64,000 nt of DNA from Struthidea cinerea (lineage: Eukaryota; Chordata; Aves; Passeriformes; Corcoracidae). The notes under the pieces were generated by a model. It was not told where the DNA came from and searched no databases. It was given only the letters and a program-made list of their open reading frames with translations. Location of the stretch: the NCBI GenBank assembly GCA_013397865.1, contig VZTI01001686.1, positions 768,650 to 832,649 on the forward strand, written 5' to 3'. Position numbers and translations under genes: made by a program. Below, in pieces: positions 63,263 to 64,000 of this stretch (position 1 is the stretch's first letter; each line of letters starts with the position of its first letter).

Positions 63263-64000
63263 AAATTACATTGAAAAAGGAATGGCATAATTTTTATACT
63301 ACAGAATAAATGGTAAAACAATTTAAAATGATGAGGCGGCTGGTTGTATTCTCATACAGCAGCTGCTTATGTAGCTTCTGCTGGGATGACATCTTGTCGG
63401 CTGCTGCTTGTTTTACTTCTGGTCCGTGCAGACGCCGAACGGGGAAGGGAGGGTGCAGCTCTGTGTTGATCCTCCGGTGCGGCCCTGCGGGCGCCGCTGC
63501 TCCCCGCATGCCCACGGACCCTCGACCTGGCTGCGCCCCGCGCTCGCCGCCGCCCGTGCCCTCCGCGCTGCCGTTCCCGTGTCGCGCGGCGCTGCTGCTG
63601 CCCTCGGGGCGGGCCGGGTCGCACGGTCCTGGGCTGCCTCCGCCCCATGGGTCCTGGGCTTTTCCCCGGCGCAGGCACCGCCCCCCGCGCTGACACTGCC
63701 TGGGGCCAGGCTGGCCCTGCGCGGTCTTGGGGCAAGGGGCATCTCTCTTTTTTTGGCCGCGGCTCTGAGCTGCGGGGTGGAGGGGAGGGAGGGATGACAC
63801 CGCGCAGGACGCAGAGGCTGGGGGATGCCGTGCCGGAATGGGAAACCAGGGACGAGGGGAGGGGCTGCCGGGACGCATGCAGTGCTGTGGGGCAGGGACT
63901 CGGCACAAAAGACACTCCGTGTCTCGGAGTGAAAGGGGACGCGACGCAGAACAGCGAGTGATGCAGGGTGCGGGGTTAAGGAGGGGCTAAGGGTTTTCGC
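63263..64000. other. GC-rich region: proviral interior or second CpG island
   Basis: After about 150 bp of AT-rich sequence, 63420-63800 becomes extremely GC- and CpG-rich. Several frames stay open on both strands (up to 204 codons on the minus strand, 63294-63908), as expected in stop-poor GC-rich DNA. Their Pro/Arg/Gly/Ala-rich translations match no retroviral or host family I know. Because a polypurine tract and LTR lie just left, this may be interior sequence of a minus-strand provirus. Equally it could be a host CpG island next to an LTR. The window ends before this can be settled. Confidence 0.35.

Noticed and set aside
1..64000. tRNA, rRNA, microRNA genes and CRISPR arrays
   Set aside because: I looked for tRNA box B-like text, long hairpins and regularly spaced repeats by eye and found none. 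A covariance-model search would be decisive.

Overview
This is vertebrate nuclear DNA, almost certainly from a bird and probably a passerine. The evidence is its repeats: CR1 LINE pieces of several ages, plus four LTRs. Two of those LTRs resemble, from memory, families common in songbird genomes. There are no operons, and almost no open frame is convincing as a gene. Open frames of 60-160 codons occur on both strands everywhere at the density expected by chance.

Layout. 1-8.4 kb is a repeat cluster: a broken CR1 (about 867-2440, minus) split by a 376-bp solo LTR with an exact 6-bp target-site duplication, then an LTR at 2675-3260, a CR1 tail at 5726-5952 and an LTR at 7711-8313. 8.4-22 kb is AT-rich noncoding DNA with a possible LTR-like piece near 10.7-11.1 kb and a TA-rich satellite at 16.4 kb. 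22.2-24.45 kb holds an old, heavily decayed CR1 in minus orientation. 29.4-31.1 kb is a strong CpG island containing a 787-base assembly gap (29977-30763). It is the best promoter candidate here, and any first exon may lie in the gap. 31.1-62.8 kb is mostly unique noncoding DNA with a CpG-dense patch (36.2-36.8 kb), a purine-rich tract (38.6 kb), one protein-like minus-strand open frame (43909-44162), an old CR1 tail (53 kb), a perfect 14-bp-arm hairpin (53918-53949) and a short duplication with TAATCC motifs (62.4 kb). 62865-63249 is a minus-strand LTR abutting a polypurine tract, so a provirus appears to enter from the right; 63.4-64 kb is very GC-rich.

How the parts work together. Sampled lines are richer in G+T on the plus strand right of the island and richer in A+C left of it. 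That pattern would fit divergent transcription from one promoter into long introns or lncRNA genes, but it is an inference from a few lines. I saw no previously undescribed system. The best-supported observations are the nested LTR-in-CR1 insertion, the LTR-plus-polypurine junction, the hairpin and the gap in the promoter island.
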